Shown here in pieces: positions 24,974-34,068 of a DNA stretch of 64,000 bases; position 1 is the stretch's first letter, and the number at the start of each line of letters is the position of its first letter. This stretch comes from Bradyrhizobium zhengyangense. GTDB taxonomy: Bacteria; Pseudomonadota; Alphaproteobacteria; Rhizobiales; Xanthobacteraceae. The notes below the pieces were generated by a model. That model was not told where the DNA came from. It ran no database searches and saw nothing but the letters and a program-made list of their open reading frames with translations. The stretch spans positions 372,001 through 436,000 of the forward strand of contig NZ_JAKLUA010000005.1 in assembly GCF_022012435.1 (NCBI RefSeq), written 5' to 3'. The position numbers and the translations under genes are program-made.

Positions 24974-26200
24974 CACGTAGAACCCGTGCGTGCCGTCGCG
25001 GCGGAGCTGCTCGACGAGGCCATATTCCCAGTCGAGATAGGCCTGCATTGCCTTCTCCGCAACATCAGTGCCCTCATAGGGGCGACGGTAGCGATGCGCG
25101 GGGTCTGGCTTCGGCAGGACGAGGGGCGGGCCGACCTCGAGTGGGCCGCCATAGCCGCCTTCGAGGACGTAGACCTCCCAGCCCATCTGCGCGAGCCAGG
25201 ACGCCGTCATATCGGCGCGCACGCCCCTGTCGTCGGTCAAGAGGAGGCGCGCGCCACGCACCGGCGCTGCCATGTCGGTTTCCTGCACGAGCTGGCCGCC
25301 GGGATAGTGGCGAAAACCCGGGAGATGACCGGCGGCATATTCCTCGGCATCGCGCACGTCGAAGCGATAGAGCGTGCGACCGGTCGCTGCGACCAGCGCC
25401 GCCATCTCGTTCTCGCCGATATGACGGACGCCGGCGCGATAGGCGACATCGCGCGCATTGGCCGGGCCCCCTTCAAATGAGCCAATCGCGCCCCGCCGGT
25501 CAGCACCGCGATTGAGCGTGTGCCGCGCCAGCGTCCAGCCGATCGTGCCGTTGCGCAGCGCCCGCACCTTGTTGGGCACGCCGGCATTGATCAGCGACTG
25601 GGTGCCGATGATCGAGCGGGTGCGGCCGGCGCAATTGACGATGATGGTGGTGTCTGGATCGGGCGCGGCCTGGCCGGCGCGCAACACCAGCTCCGCACCG
25701 GGCACGCTCACCGAGCCCGGAATGTTCATGGTCGCATATTCGTCGAAGCGACGAACGTCGAGAATGGCAATGTTGGCCTTGTCCGCGATCAGTTTTGCCA
25801 CCTCGTCGGCGCTGAACGAGGGTGTGTGGCGGCGCGCCTCAACCAGCTCGCCGAACGCCTTTGAATAGGAATTGACGTCCTCGAACAGCTCGTAGCCCGC
25901 CGCGCGCCAGGCTTTCAGCCCGCCATCGAGCGCGCGGACATTGCTGTAGCCGAGCGCGGCAAGACGTTCGGCGCCATCAGCGACCAGCCCCTCGCCATCA
26001 TCATAGAGCACGATCCGCGCGTCCTTGCGCGGCAGCCTCACCGCGGCCTCAACCGCGATCCGGTCCACGGCCATGTTCGCCGCGAACAGCGGATGGCCGG
26101 TGGCGAAGGCCGACTCAAACCGGAGATCGAGCAGTGCGATCTCCTCACGCAGCAGCAGCGCGCGACGGACATCGGCGGGAGTGACGGTCGAAAGCTTCAT
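24968..26200 (-). CDS. Multi-domain rhodanese-like sulfurtransferase
   Basis: This protein has 410 residues with three rhodanese-like modules at about 5-107, 125-225 and 262-375. Only the middle one keeps the catalytic cysteine (C190 in IIVNCAGRTRS). The equivalent positions in the outer modules read LYDDGEG and LTDDRGV, with Asp. Rhodaneses move sulfane sulfur to thiophilic acceptors. The flanking modules are probably structural or regulatory. It is annotated in relatives simply as a rhodanese-related sulfurtransferase. It stands alone between serA and a DUF1963 gene. Confidence 0.9.
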   Translation of the reverse strand: MKLSTVTPADVRRALLLREEIALLDLRFESAFATGHPLFAANMAVDRIAVEAAVRLPRKDARIVLYDDGEGLVADGAERLAALGYSNVRALDGGLKAWRAAGYELFEDVNSYSKAFGELVEARRHTPSFSADEVAKLIADKANIAILDVRRFDEYATMNIPGSVSVPGAELVLRAGQAAPDPDTTIIVNCAGRTRSIIGTQSLINAGVPNKVRALRNGTIGWTLARHTLNRGADRRGAIGSFEGGPANARDVAYRAGVRHIGENEMAALVAATGRTLYRFDVRDAEEYAAGHLPGFRHYPGGQLVQETDMAAPVRGARLLLTDDRGVRADMTASWLAQMGWEVYVLEGGYGGPLEVGPPLVLPKPDPAHRYRRPYEGTDVAEKAMQAYLDWEYGLVEQLRRDGTHGFYVI

Positions 26201-26305
26201 GGCGTGGACCCTGAAAGGAAGACCAGAAGCTTTTGAACCATTGCCGTGATGTTGGCTAGTCAGATCAGAAAATCGGGCAATCGCCAGTTTGCCACACGTA
26301 TCGCA

Positions 26306-27595
26306 CTAGTCACATTCGTATGTGGCGGCGACGCCCGAAAAGTCGAGTTGCGTGAGTGCATCCCGGTCAATCCAAAAATGAAGCACACAGCCGATGTTGG
26401 AGTGCCAATCGAAGAAGGCAGCATCACCCTGCACTTGGAGCAACAGCATATCTTCCAGATGGACCTCCGTCGCATCTTGCGGACCGCTGCCGTATCCCAG
26501 CATCTGATGGAGCGCTGTTCCAAAATGACGGCGCTGCCCCTCTTCCACGGTCGGCGCTTTCCAATGATTCTGTCGCTCGAGGTTCGCGACATACTCGAAA
26601 GGAGCGTCGTCGCAAGCGTCATCGCCCTGGGTCGCCATACAACGGATCGTGTGGTTGATGGCGTAGCCCAGATCCTCCGCAATTTGCCCCGCATATGTGC
26701 GTACCTGCCTGTCTATCCTCTCGTAGGCCTGCACGACGTCGAGCCACCACGACCTGAAGGCCGTCTTCGTATCCGCATCGACCTCGTCCATTGGGGTCAG
26801 TGCCCGGCAACGTTCAAGCCATCCGATCGCGCCGACGCGTAGACGCTTGAGCTCTGTAGCCACCTCGTCGGTAATCGGCTTGTAGTAAGATCCAGGTGTC
26901 AGATCACGCTGGACACGCGACAAGATTGAGCGAACCACATAGTTGATCAGAAGCCAGTTGAAGGGCCAATCCTCGTCTTTCTCATAGTCGCGCGCCCTTC
27001 TAGACTGAAGGAGATCCGGCGCCCGCGGCTCACCCGGGCCTAACACCCTGCACAATTCCTCGATCATGAATTCGCCCCCAGCGGCATCCTGATCGGAATA
27101 GACGTCGCGAAACGGCAGGAACGAAAGCGGGTACTTGAATTCGACTTTGGAATGAAAATCGAGCGCCGGATCGAGCCATCTGACTTGAGCGTCTCCGTCA
27201 GTCCCTGCCAGCGGCATGAGATTGGGTGGTGGCGAGCGGCCAGGATGCGCGCCACCGCCGGTCGGACTATAGAGGACACGGCAAGGAGGATTCCCTTCAC
27301 CGACGAATACCGAGCTGCAAAAGAAGAAGAGCGTGCCTCGCTTCGGAAGTGGCGACCAACCTGAACCAGGCACTTCAGCCAAGTCAATCTGAGCGACAAA
27401 GGTGAGAGCTACCGTCTCTGGCGTCTCATTCGCCGTGACTTCCGCCACAGGCCACTCGAACTGCGGCGGAAGCTTGGGAAGTCCGCCAAAGAAACTTCTC
27501 GCCGGATGTGCAAGCGGCACGGGCAAATCGTTCCGTCTGACGAGCACTGCCGGCAGCGCTGCCTCTTCAAGTTCATCTCGTTCGGATCGTGCCAT
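26306..27595 (-). CDS. DUF1963-containing protein
   Basis: This protein has 429 residues from ATG 27595, with the frame open to 27712. Recognisable DUF1963 (YwqG-like) elements are SFFGGLPKLPPQFEWP near the N-terminus, VALTFVAQIDLAEVP, and the C-terminal LLLQVQGDAAFFDWHSNIGCVLHFWIDRDALTQLDF. The middle, about 180 residues, is a helical insertion not typical of short YwqG proteins. The function is unknown. Relatives sit near toxin or polymorphic-immunity genes in some bacteria, but nothing of that kind is here. GC is visibly lower than its neighbours, suggesting a separate origin. Confidence 0.85.
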   Translation of the reverse strand: MARSERDELEEAALPAVLVRRNDLPVPLAHPARSFFGGLPKLPPQFEWPVAEVTANETPETVALTFVAQIDLAEVPGSGWSPLPKRGTLFFFCSSVFVGEGNPPCRVLYSPTGGGAHPGRSPPPNLMPLAGTDGDAQVRWLDPALDFHSKVEFKYPLSFLPFRDVYSDQDAAGGEFMIEELCRVLGPGEPRAPDLLQSRRARDYEKDEDWPFNWLLINYVVRSILSRVQRDLTPGSYYKPITDEVATELKRLRVGAIGWLERCRALTPMDEVDADTKTAFRSWWLDVVQAYERIDRQVRTYAGQIAEDLGYAINHTIRCMATQGDDACDDAPFEYVANLERQNHWKAPTVEEGQRRHFGTALHQMLGYGSGPQDATEVHLEDMLLLQVQGDAAFFDWHSNIGCVLHFWIDRDALTQLDFSGVAATYECD

Positions 27596-27648
27596 TAAGC
27601 CACCACGACTTACGCGTGCAGAAGTCGGATCGAACCATGTCGCGAAGC

Positions 27649-27673
27649 CTTGGACAAGCGTTTCTTGTCCAAG
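27649..27673 (-). terminator. Perfect hairpin downstream of the PepSY gene
   Basis: Arms CTTGGACAAG and CTTGTCCAAG pair perfectly over 10 bases with a 5-base loop. It lies 77 bases past the PepSY stop and 54 bases before the DUF1963 start. No T-run follows on the minus strand, so it may be a processing or stability hairpin rather than a simple intrinsic terminator. Confidence 0.55.
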
Positions 27674-27749
27674 ACGTGGGACGACCTTGGCGACACCGGA
27701 GCGACCGATCATCGCGCGCTCGATGAGCCGTCAGCAGGGAGCGTTGCGA

Positions 27750-28940
27750 TCACTCGCCCGGAACGAGCCGCCCGTGCAGCGGCTGCGCCGAACGCTGCAA
27801 CTTGCGGCGCGAGGCGTACAAGAGCACGCCGGTGATCGCGAACAGCGGCATCAGCGCTGCGGCTATCATGAACGCAAGCTTGCCCGGCCAGCCCAGGATC
27901 GCGCCGCGATGGATGTCGAGCACGCTCGCAATGGCCTTTTCGCCCAGGGTTTTGTCGGCATAGCGCTCAGCAGAGATGAGCTGGCCGGTAACTGCATCGA
28001 TGCGGAATTCGTTACGCTCGCTTTCGAGCGTGGCGTCCTTTGGCCACGACCGGATCCGCATCACTGTGCCAGGACCTGCAGGAAGCGTGAGTTGCACCCT
28101 GGCAAAGCCGCCGCTCTCCTCACGCAGGAGAGTCGACCACGCACGATCGAACCAGACCGGCTGAGCCGGCTCGGAACGACCGGATAGGCGCGGCTGCTTC
28201 AGCTGCATCTTCACGGCCGCCACATGAGGCCGAGCCAGCAACCAGACGACGCTGTCCTTGTACCAGTCGAACGAGTACCACAGCCCGGTGATCGCCATCA
28301 CCAGATAGACCAGCAGCACCCAGGTGCCGACGACGGCATGCAGCGAACGATGCAGGCCGCGGCCGCTGAGGGTGAGGTTCGGCTTCAGCCACATCTTCAC
28401 GCTGCTCGCCCGACGCGGCCAGCGCAGCACGAGGCCCGAGACCAGCATCGCGATGAGGCCGAGCGCGGCGATGCCGGTGATCTGGCGACCCCAGCCCCTG
28501 GCATCGCCAGATATCAGCAACCAGCGGTGCAGCCGACGCACCATCGCAAAAAAATCCTCGCCGCGCGGGACGCCGAGCACCCTGCCGTCATAAGGATCTA
28601 CATAGAGCGATGACGGCCGCCCGCCCTGCTCGTCGCGTGCGAAGCGGATATGAACGGCCGCCGAAGGATTGCTCGACAACGTGATGCCCGCGACCTTGCC
28701 GGCGTCAGGTACGGCCTTCAGACGCGACACCAGCTCATCCGGCAACAGAGCCGGTGTCGTCCGCGGGACGACCTGCATGATGCCGGCATTCAGGTGGTCG
28801 ACGATCTCGTCCTCGAAGCTCATGGTCACGCCGGTCAGCGCGATCAAGGAGAGCAGCAGTGCGAGCACGAGGCCGGCAATGGAGTGAAGCTGGAGCAGTG
28901 CCGCCCTGATCTTGCGCCCGACCTGATGTTGTATCGCCAT
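27750..28940 (-). CDS. PepSY-associated membrane protein (iron-uptake partner)
   Basis: This protein has 396 residues. The start at 28940 is 2 bases after the TonB receptor stop. It is a PepSY-TM protein with membrane segments near the N-terminus (LHSIAGLVLALLLSLIALTGVTM), in the middle (ITGIAALGLIAMLVSGLVL and VGTWVLLVYLVMAITGLWYSF) and near the C-terminus (LAFMIAAALMPLFAITGVLLY). The HRWLL and LHAVVG histidines in membrane helices suit haem or metal handling. Members often neighbour siderophore receptors and may reduce ferric siderophores in the periplasm. That activity is inferred. Confidence 0.9.
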   Translation of the reverse strand: MAIQHQVGRKIRAALLQLHSIAGLVLALLLSLIALTGVTMSFEDEIVDHLNAGIMQVVPRTTPALLPDELVSRLKAVPDAGKVAGITLSSNPSAAVHIRFARDEQGGRPSSLYVDPYDGRVLGVPRGEDFFAMVRRLHRWLLISGDARGWGRQITGIAALGLIAMLVSGLVLRWPRRASSVKMWLKPNLTLSGRGLHRSLHAVVGTWVLLVYLVMAITGLWYSFDWYKDSVVWLLARPHVAAVKMQLKQPRLSGRSEPAQPVWFDRAWSTLLREESGGFARVQLTLPAGPGTVMRIRSWPKDATLESERNEFRIDAVTGQLISAERYADKTLGEKAIASVLDIHRGAILGWPGKLAFMIAAALMPLFAITGVLLYASRRKLQRSAQPLHGRLVPGE

Positions 28941-28942
28941 GG

Positions 28943-31273
28943 CTAGAACTTCACCGTTGCCGACAGCGAGATGCGGCGGCCATCGCCCATCGCGACGTTC
29001 AACGCGTTTCCGGTGGTGGAGGTGTAGTAGACCTTGTCGAACAGGTTCTTGACGTTGAACTGATAAGTCACGGGCACGTTGTCGACCTTGGCGTCGTAGG
29101 TCACGAAGATGTCTGCGACGGTGTAGGCGGGCAGGAAGAACGTGTTGGCGGCGTCGCCCGGCCGGTCGCCGACATAGTGTGCGCCGCCACCGAGCCGCAG
29201 GCGTCCGGGCAACCGGTCGCCGAAATCGTAGACGAGATAGAGCGACGCCGTGTTCATCGCGGCGTTCAGCAATTTTGCGTTGCCGACGACGGGATCGTTG
29301 ATCAGGCGCGCATCGGTATAGCCGTAGCTGCCGATCATGCTCCATTCGTCAGTCAGCCGGCCGGTGACGTCCAGTTCGACACCGCGCGACCGCGCCGCAC
29401 CGGAGGCGCGCCCTGTCGACTTGCCGTTGCCGAGGTCATCCAGCACCAGCACATTCTTTTTCTGGATATCGTAGACCGCCAAAGTGCCCGACAGCCGCTT
29501 GTTGACGTCGAACTTCAAACCGGTCTCCCACTGCGTTCCCTCCTCAGGCGCAATGGTGGAGTCAACGACGAAGCCGCTGGTGAAAGCCGCGATGGTCGAG
29601 GTCGGCTTCAGCGATTGCGTGTAGCTCACATAATAGGAGAGCTGCTCATTCAGCTTGACGATGAGCCCGCCGAGCGGCAGGACCTTGTCGCCCGAAAGGT
29701 TCGTGTTGGTGATGAAGACAGGCCGGCCTTTTCCGGCGAGTTGCTCATATTGCATCCAGCGCACGCCGCCAACCATGGACAGCCAGTTGGTGAGATGGAA
29801 CGTGTCCTGGGCGAAGAAGCCGCGCGTGCCGAGCTTGTCGGTCTGCTCGCTGTCGGTTGGCGAGATTGTCGTGCCCGGCGTGACGAGCCCGTAGACCGGG
29901 TTGTAGAAATTGAAGCTCGGCGTCGCCTGACGGATCAAATCGTGGCGATCGATCGTACGATACAGCGCCTCGCCGCCGAACAGGATCTCGTTGCGGAAGC
30001 CGCCGGCCCAGACATCACCCTGCATATAGGACGTGCCGTAACTGGCGTTGCTCAGTGAGTTCTGGGTGCCGTCATTGCTGCGGGTCTCGACGCCGGTCTT
30101 GGCGTTGACGCCGATGACGCGGAGCTGGTTGGCGCTGTACGTCTCGGTGTTATAGCTGTAGGCCGCCGTGACCTTCCAGGTGTCGTCGAGCTTCTGCTCG
30201 ACCGAGCCCTGCACCAGATCGGGCGTGCCCCACATGTTGTTGAATGGCTCGTCGAGCCGCCGCGTCTTCGAGATCGCCAGCGGGGCGCCGTTGACGAAGG
30301 CAGTGCCGCGGTCGAATGGCGTGATGAATTCCCGGTGCTCATAGGTGAGCTGGACCGTCGTGGCCTCGCCGTACCAGGCGAGCGACGGGTTCACCAGCAT
30401 CTCCCGGTGACGGCCGAAATTGCGCCAGTAGTCCTCGCTGACGCCGTAACCGATGAAGCGATAAGCGAGCCCGCCATCGCCGATTGGGCCGGTGACATCG
30501 AGTGTGCCGTCGGCACCGTTGCGATTGTTCGCGTAGGTCGAGCCCAGCAGCGAGACCGCGCCGTGCTGGTACAGTTCCGGACGCTTGCTGATGGTGTTGA
30601 CGATGCCGCCGGGATCCATAATGCCATAGAGCAGCGAGGCCGGCCCCTTCAGCACCTCGACACTGTCGACCGCAGCGTTCAGGCTGCGTCCCTGCACCAG
30701 CGGCATGCCGTTGCGCATGATCGAGCCGTCGCGGTTGTCGCCGAAGCCGCGGCGGATCACCGCGTCCTGGGTGCCGGCGAGCGTATTGGTCTGGGTGATG
30801 CCGCTGATGTTGACCAGCGCATCGTCGATGTTGCGCGGCAGCTGGTCCTTCAGGACCTGCGCAGGCACGACATTGACGGACTGCGAGGTATCGAGCGGCG
30901 ATGCGCCCGAGCGCAACGTGGTCGCGCTTGGCATCGCGCGATAGCCGAGCTTTGCGGCCTGTTGTGCGGCGGCGTCCGCCGCGGCGCGTTCGGAGAACAT
31001 CAGAGATGCGGATGGAACGGCCGTTGGGCTACGGCGCAGGACCGCCTGTGTCCGCCGTTGAGACTGCTGCGACGCGCGCGACGGTTTCGGCCGCTGCGTC
31101 GGTGCTTCCACATTCACCGGCGGCAGCGCCGTTTGCGCCTTCGCGACGGTCGTGCTGGAGTTGTATTCGGCGAGCAACACGGCCGCACCGATGAGAAGAC
31201 TTGCACGGCTCTTGCCGGCGCGATTTCGATGACCTCTGACGCGAGGGCCATCCACAGGGGCACGCACTTTCAA
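28943..31273 (-). CDS. TonB-dependent siderophore receptor
   Basis: This outer-membrane receptor has 776 residues. An export signal is near the N-terminus (long basic leader then ASLLIGAAVLLAEY). A plug domain spans about 115-240 (DTSQSVNVVPAQVLKDQLPRNIDDALVNISGI..., EVLKGPASLLYGIMDPGGIVN), followed by a 22-strand barrel ending in SLSATVKF with terminal Phe. The plug type is that of ferrioxamine/pyoverdine-like (TIGR01783) receptors. It is the first gene of a pair with the PepSY protein. An Irr-type box lies 88 bases upstream. Confidence 0.95.
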   Translation of the reverse strand: MKVRAPVDGPRVRGHRNRAGKSRASLLIGAAVLLAEYNSSTTVAKAQTALPPVNVEAPTQRPKPSRASQQSQRRTQAVLRRSPTAVPSASLMFSERAAADAAAQQAAKLGYRAMPSATTLRSGASPLDTSQSVNVVPAQVLKDQLPRNIDDALVNISGITQTNTLAGTQDAVIRRGFGDNRDGSIMRNGMPLVQGRSLNAAVDSVEVLKGPASLLYGIMDPGGIVNTISKRPELYQHGAVSLLGSTYANNRNGADGTLDVTGPIGDGGLAYRFIGYGVSEDYWRNFGRHREMLVNPSLAWYGEATTVQLTYEHREFITPFDRGTAFVNGAPLAISKTRRLDEPFNNMWGTPDLVQGSVEQKLDDTWKVTAAYSYNTETYSANQLRVIGVNAKTGVETRSNDGTQNSLSNASYGTSYMQGDVWAGGFRNEILFGGEALYRTIDRHDLIRQATPSFNFYNPVYGLVTPGTTISPTDSEQTDKLGTRGFFAQDTFHLTNWLSMVGGVRWMQYEQLAGKGRPVFITNTNLSGDKVLPLGGLIVKLNEQLSYYVSYTQSLKPTSTIAAFTSGFVVDSTIAPEEGTQWETGLKFDVNKRLSGTLAVYDIQKKNVLVLDDLGNGKSTGRASGAARSRGVELDVTGRLTDEWSMIGSYGYTDARLINDPVVGNAKLLNAAMNTASLYLVYDFGDRLPGRLRLGGGAHYVGDRPGDAANTFFLPAYTVADIFVTYDAKVDNVPVTYQFNVKNLFDKVYYTSTTGNALNVAMGDGRRISLSATVKF

Positions 31274-31360
31274 TTCACTTCCAAGTCACGGCATTGACGC
31301 TGGCGCATCTAGCAGCGACTGCGAATGAAGAGAACTATAGGTGGACTTGAATAGCTCTAG

Positions 31361-31377
31361 TGTTGAAACGTTCTAAC
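31361..31377. promoter_or_regulatory. Candidate Irr ICE box between the TonB receptor and the 31443 gene
   Basis: TGTTGAA-ACG-TTCTAAC matches the Irr iron control element consensus TTTAGAA-N3-TTCTAAA at 11 of 14 positions, with the right spacing and symmetry. It lies 88 bases upstream of the receptor start on one side and 65 bases before the small membrane gene on the other. Control of both by iron is inferred. Confidence 0.45.
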
Positions 31378-31442
31378 AACAGGAACGATCGCATGATAAT
31401 GCAGGCAATCATCGCCGAATTGACCACACGGAGCGCGCAGAA

Positions 31443-31772
31443 ATGAACTGGCTTCATCTCGTTTCCTATTTTTGGGGCGGCGCATTTCTGGCGAACGCCA
31501 CTCCACATCTTGTCAGCGGCCTGCGCGGCGAACCGTTCCAGACGCCGTTTGCGACGCCGCGGGGAGAAGGTCTGTCTTCGTCGACGGTCAACGTGCTCTG
31601 GGGTTTCTTCAATGTGACCGTCGGATATCTCCTCGTCTGCCGAGTCGGGGAGTTCGCCCTGCTTGATACGGCCGATGTCGTCGCGCTCGGGCTCGGCGCG
31701 CTGATCCTCGGCCTTTTCCTCGCGCGGCGGTTCGGCCAATTCCACGGCGGCAACACGCCCACGGGGTCATGA
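31443..31772 (+). CDS. Small membrane protein, unrecognised
   Basis: This protein has 109 residues with two or three hydrophobic segments (about residues 5-25, 45-65 and 72-95). It overlaps the next MFS gene by 4 bases (ATGA), so the two are translationally coupled. GGAG lies about 10 bases upstream of the start. Proteins of this length paired with an MFS exporter are known in rhizobia without defined function. I do not assign one. Confidence 0.8.
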   Translation: MNWLHLVSYFWGGAFLANATPHLVSGLRGEPFQTPFATPRGEGLSSSTVNVLWGFFNVTVGYLLVCRVGEFALLDTADVVALGLGALILGLFLARRFGQFHGGNTPTGS

Positions 31773-33010
31773 GCGTGCCAGGCGCGGGCACATTTCGCTC
31801 ACTGCGGAACTACAATTACCGTGTTTGGGCTGCGGGAGCGCTGGTGTCCAACACCGGGACGTGGATGCAGCGCGCCGCGCAGGACTGGCTCGTTCTCACC
31901 GAGCTGACACGACACAATGCGCAGGCCGTCGGCATCGTAATGGCGCTCCAGTTCGGACCGCAGCTCCTGCTGATGCCGTGGACCGGATTTGCCGCCGATC
32001 ATTTCAATCAACGGCGGCTTCTGGTCGCGACCCAGGCGACGATGGGACTGCTGGCGCTGGTGCTTGGCCTTCTCACGGTCACCGGCCTTGTGCAGCTCTG
32101 GCACGTCTATGTGTTCGCCTTCCTGTTCGGCTGCGCCGCGGCCTTCGACGCTCCGGTGCGCCAGACTTTCGTGGCCGAGCTGGTCGGCGACGGGGAACTC
32201 TCCAACGCGATCGCGCTGAACTCGACGTCCTTCAATGCCGCGCGGATGGTCGGGCCCGCGATCGCGGGAATCGTCATCGCCTCGATCGGCACCGGCTGGG
32301 CCTTCCTGCTCAACGCTGCATCCTTCGTGGCGGTGCTCTGCTCGCTCGCACTGCTGCGCACGTCGGAGCTTCGCCCGAATGCACGAGCGCACCGAGCACC
32401 GGGCGGCATGACGGAAGGTTTTCGCTACGTGTGGTCGCGCAGGGATCCCAGGGCGATCATGATCATGCTGTTCCTGATCGGGACGTTCGGACTGAACTTC
32501 CCGATCTTCATCTCGACCATGGCGGTCAGCGTCTTCCACACCGACGCGCGCGGCTTTGGCCTGTTATCGTCGACGATGGCGGTCGGCACGATCTCGGGCG
32601 CGCTGCTGGCTGCCGGGCGAGCGCAGCCGAAATTCATCTCGCTGCTAATGGGAGCCGCAACGTTTGGCGCCGGATGCACGCTGGCCGCGCTTGCGCCGAG
32701 CTATTGGCTGTTCGGAGGCACGCTGGTTTTGATCGGCGTTGCCGCGCTCACGGTCACCAACACCTCGAACGCCATGATGCAGCTCTCCACAGAACCGCGG
32801 ATGAGGGGGCGCGTCATGGCATTGCGGCTCGGCGTCGCGCTGGGCGGCACGCCGATCGGCGCACCGATTGTCGGATGGGTGGCGGATCATCTCGGCCCGC
32901 GCTGGGCGCTCGGCGTGGGAGCGGCGGCAGGTTTTGCCGCCGCGCTCGTCGCGGTGCGCGCCATGTCAGCGCGCGCCGCGGACGATCACAGCGATCAAAC
33001 GCGCGCTTAG
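31769..33010 (+). CDS. MFS transporter (DHA3/EntS-like)
   Basis: This transporter has 413 residues and about 12 membrane segments. The opening FRSLRNYNYRVWAAGALVSNTGTWMQRAAQDWLVLTEL and the loop motif FAADHFNQRRLL are typical of the EntS-like enterobactin-exporter branch. It is divergent from a siderophore receptor with an iron-box candidate between them, so siderophore or other export under iron control is plausible. The start overlaps the stop of the small membrane gene. Its stop overlaps the convergent aldolase gene by 4 bases. Confidence 0.93.
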   Translation: MSVPGAGTFRSLRNYNYRVWAAGALVSNTGTWMQRAAQDWLVLTELTRHNAQAVGIVMALQFGPQLLLMPWTGFAADHFNQRRLLVATQATMGLLALVLGLLTVTGLVQLWHVYVFAFLFGCAAAFDAPVRQTFVAELVGDGELSNAIALNSTSFNAARMVGPAIAGIVIASIGTGWAFLLNAASFVAVLCSLALLRTSELRPNARAHRAPGGMTEGFRYVWSRRDPRAIMIMLFLIGTFGLNFPIFISTMAVSVFHTDARGFGLLSSTMAVGTISGALLAAGRAQPKFISLLMGAATFGAGCTLAALAPSYWLFGGTLVLIGVAALTVTNTSNAMMQLSTEPRMRGRVMALRLGVALGGTPIGAPIVGWVADHLGPRWALGVGAAAGFAAALVAVRAMSARAADDHSDQTRA

Positions 33011-33903
33011 GCGATCGCCGGGTTGGTCAGCTCGTCGAGCTTCGCCTTGAGCGCGGCGCCGTCGGACAATGCGCGAAGCGGCGGGCGCACGCGGAGCCAG
33101 CCGGCATCGCCGGTCTGCGCAGCGAGGATGGCCTTCAGCGTCGTCAGGAAGGACGGCGACTTCACCACGATATCGACAGCGGCCTGCATGCGCGCCTCGA
33201 CGTCCTTGTCATCGATCATCGCCTTGACCAGCTCCGGCGCGATATTGGCCATGCCGCAGATGGTGCCGGCACCGCCACCGGCGATCGCGCGCGCGATATC
33301 GGTTTCGTTGCCGACGGTGATGGCAAGCTCGGGTGCCGCTGCACGGAACGCCTGGAATTGCTTGAAGTCGCCGCTGGAGTCCTTCAGGCCCGCAACCGTT
33401 TTGCCGTAACGCTTGCGCAAATTCGCGGCGACACTGGTCGGGATCGCGACGCCTGAGATCTGCGGGATGTGATAGAGGTAGGCGCGCAGGCGATCATCGG
33501 CGACGCCGTCAATGACAGCGGCGAAGGCATCCTCGATGCCCTCAGGCGTGGCGCTGCGATCGAAATAAGGCGGCAGGATCAGAACGTGTCGCAGGCCGAG
33601 GCCGAGCACGGCGCGCGCCAGCGCTATGCTGTCGCTGATGGCGGGAAAGCCGCCGCCGATGCCGATGCGCTCCGCCGGCACGCCCGCCTTGAGGACGGCT
33701 TCGATGGTCGCGATGCGTTCGTTGACATTGAAAGAGGTGCCCTCGCCTGTGGTGCCGAACAACACGACGCCGTCGACGCCCTTGCCGAACAGCTGCTTGG
33801 CGTGAGCGGCGAGCTTGGTGGAATCCACGCTGCCGTCCGGCGCCAGCGGCGTCGCCGACGCCACCCAGAATCCGCGAATTGCCTCCGTCATAGCACCACC
33901 CAT
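33007..33903 (-). CDS. DapA-superfamily aldolase/lyase
   Basis: This protein has 298 residues. It has the loop GTTGEGTS (50-57), the tyrosine of AYLYHIPQ (Y144) and the Schiff-base lysine K174 in VAGLKDSSGD, the full DHDPS/NAL catalytic set. It differs from the protein at 11022 and from classical DapA in the substrate loop, so the substrate is unknown. It is divergent from an FAD hydroxy-acid dehydrogenase with a GntR regulator downstream, suggesting sugar-acid or hydroxy-acid catabolism. The start at 33903 has GGAG; Met5 is an alternative. Confidence 0.9.
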   Translation of the reverse strand: MGGAMTEAIRGFWVASATPLAPDGSVDSTKLAAHAKQLFGKGVDGVVLFGTTGEGTSFNVNERIATIEAVLKAGVPAERIGIGGGFPAISDSIALARAVLGLGLRHVLILPPYFDRSATPEGIEDAFAAVIDGVADDRLRAYLYHIPQISGVAIPTSVAANLRKRYGKTVAGLKDSSGDFKQFQAFRAAAPELAITVGNETDIARAIAGGGAGTICGMANIAPELVKAMIDDKDVEARMQAAVDIVVKSPSFLTTLKAILAAQTGDAGWLRVRPPLRALSDGAALKAKLDELTNPAIA

Positions 33904-33981
33904 CGTTACGGCTCCGGAACAAACCCCTGATCGATAACGATCTTCGGGGGCGACCGGACCTTGTTTTTGCTTTACTTTTTA

Positions 33982-34002
33982 TCTTGTACCTTACATACAA
34001 GA
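33982..34002. promoter_or_regulatory. Inverted repeat, candidate GntR operator
   Basis: TCTTGTA-N7-TACAAGA has two perfect 7-base arms in the 165-base space between the aldolase and FAD-dehydrogenase genes. FCD-type GntR regulators such as the one at 35489 bind TTGT/ACAA-containing palindromes. Control of both divergent transcripts is inferred from position. Confidence 0.65.
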
Positions 34003-34068
34003 CAGGCGCAAACGCTTTCCGCCGGCTCAACGCGCATGAGGCGCAGCCAAATTTAGAGGAGGTCTCGC

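Noticed and set aside
28941..29345. Possible 135-residue N-terminal extension of the PepSY protein.
   Set aside because: It lies inside the TonB receptor gene in another frame, is Arg-rich without a domain, and the real start at 28940 directly follows the receptor stop.
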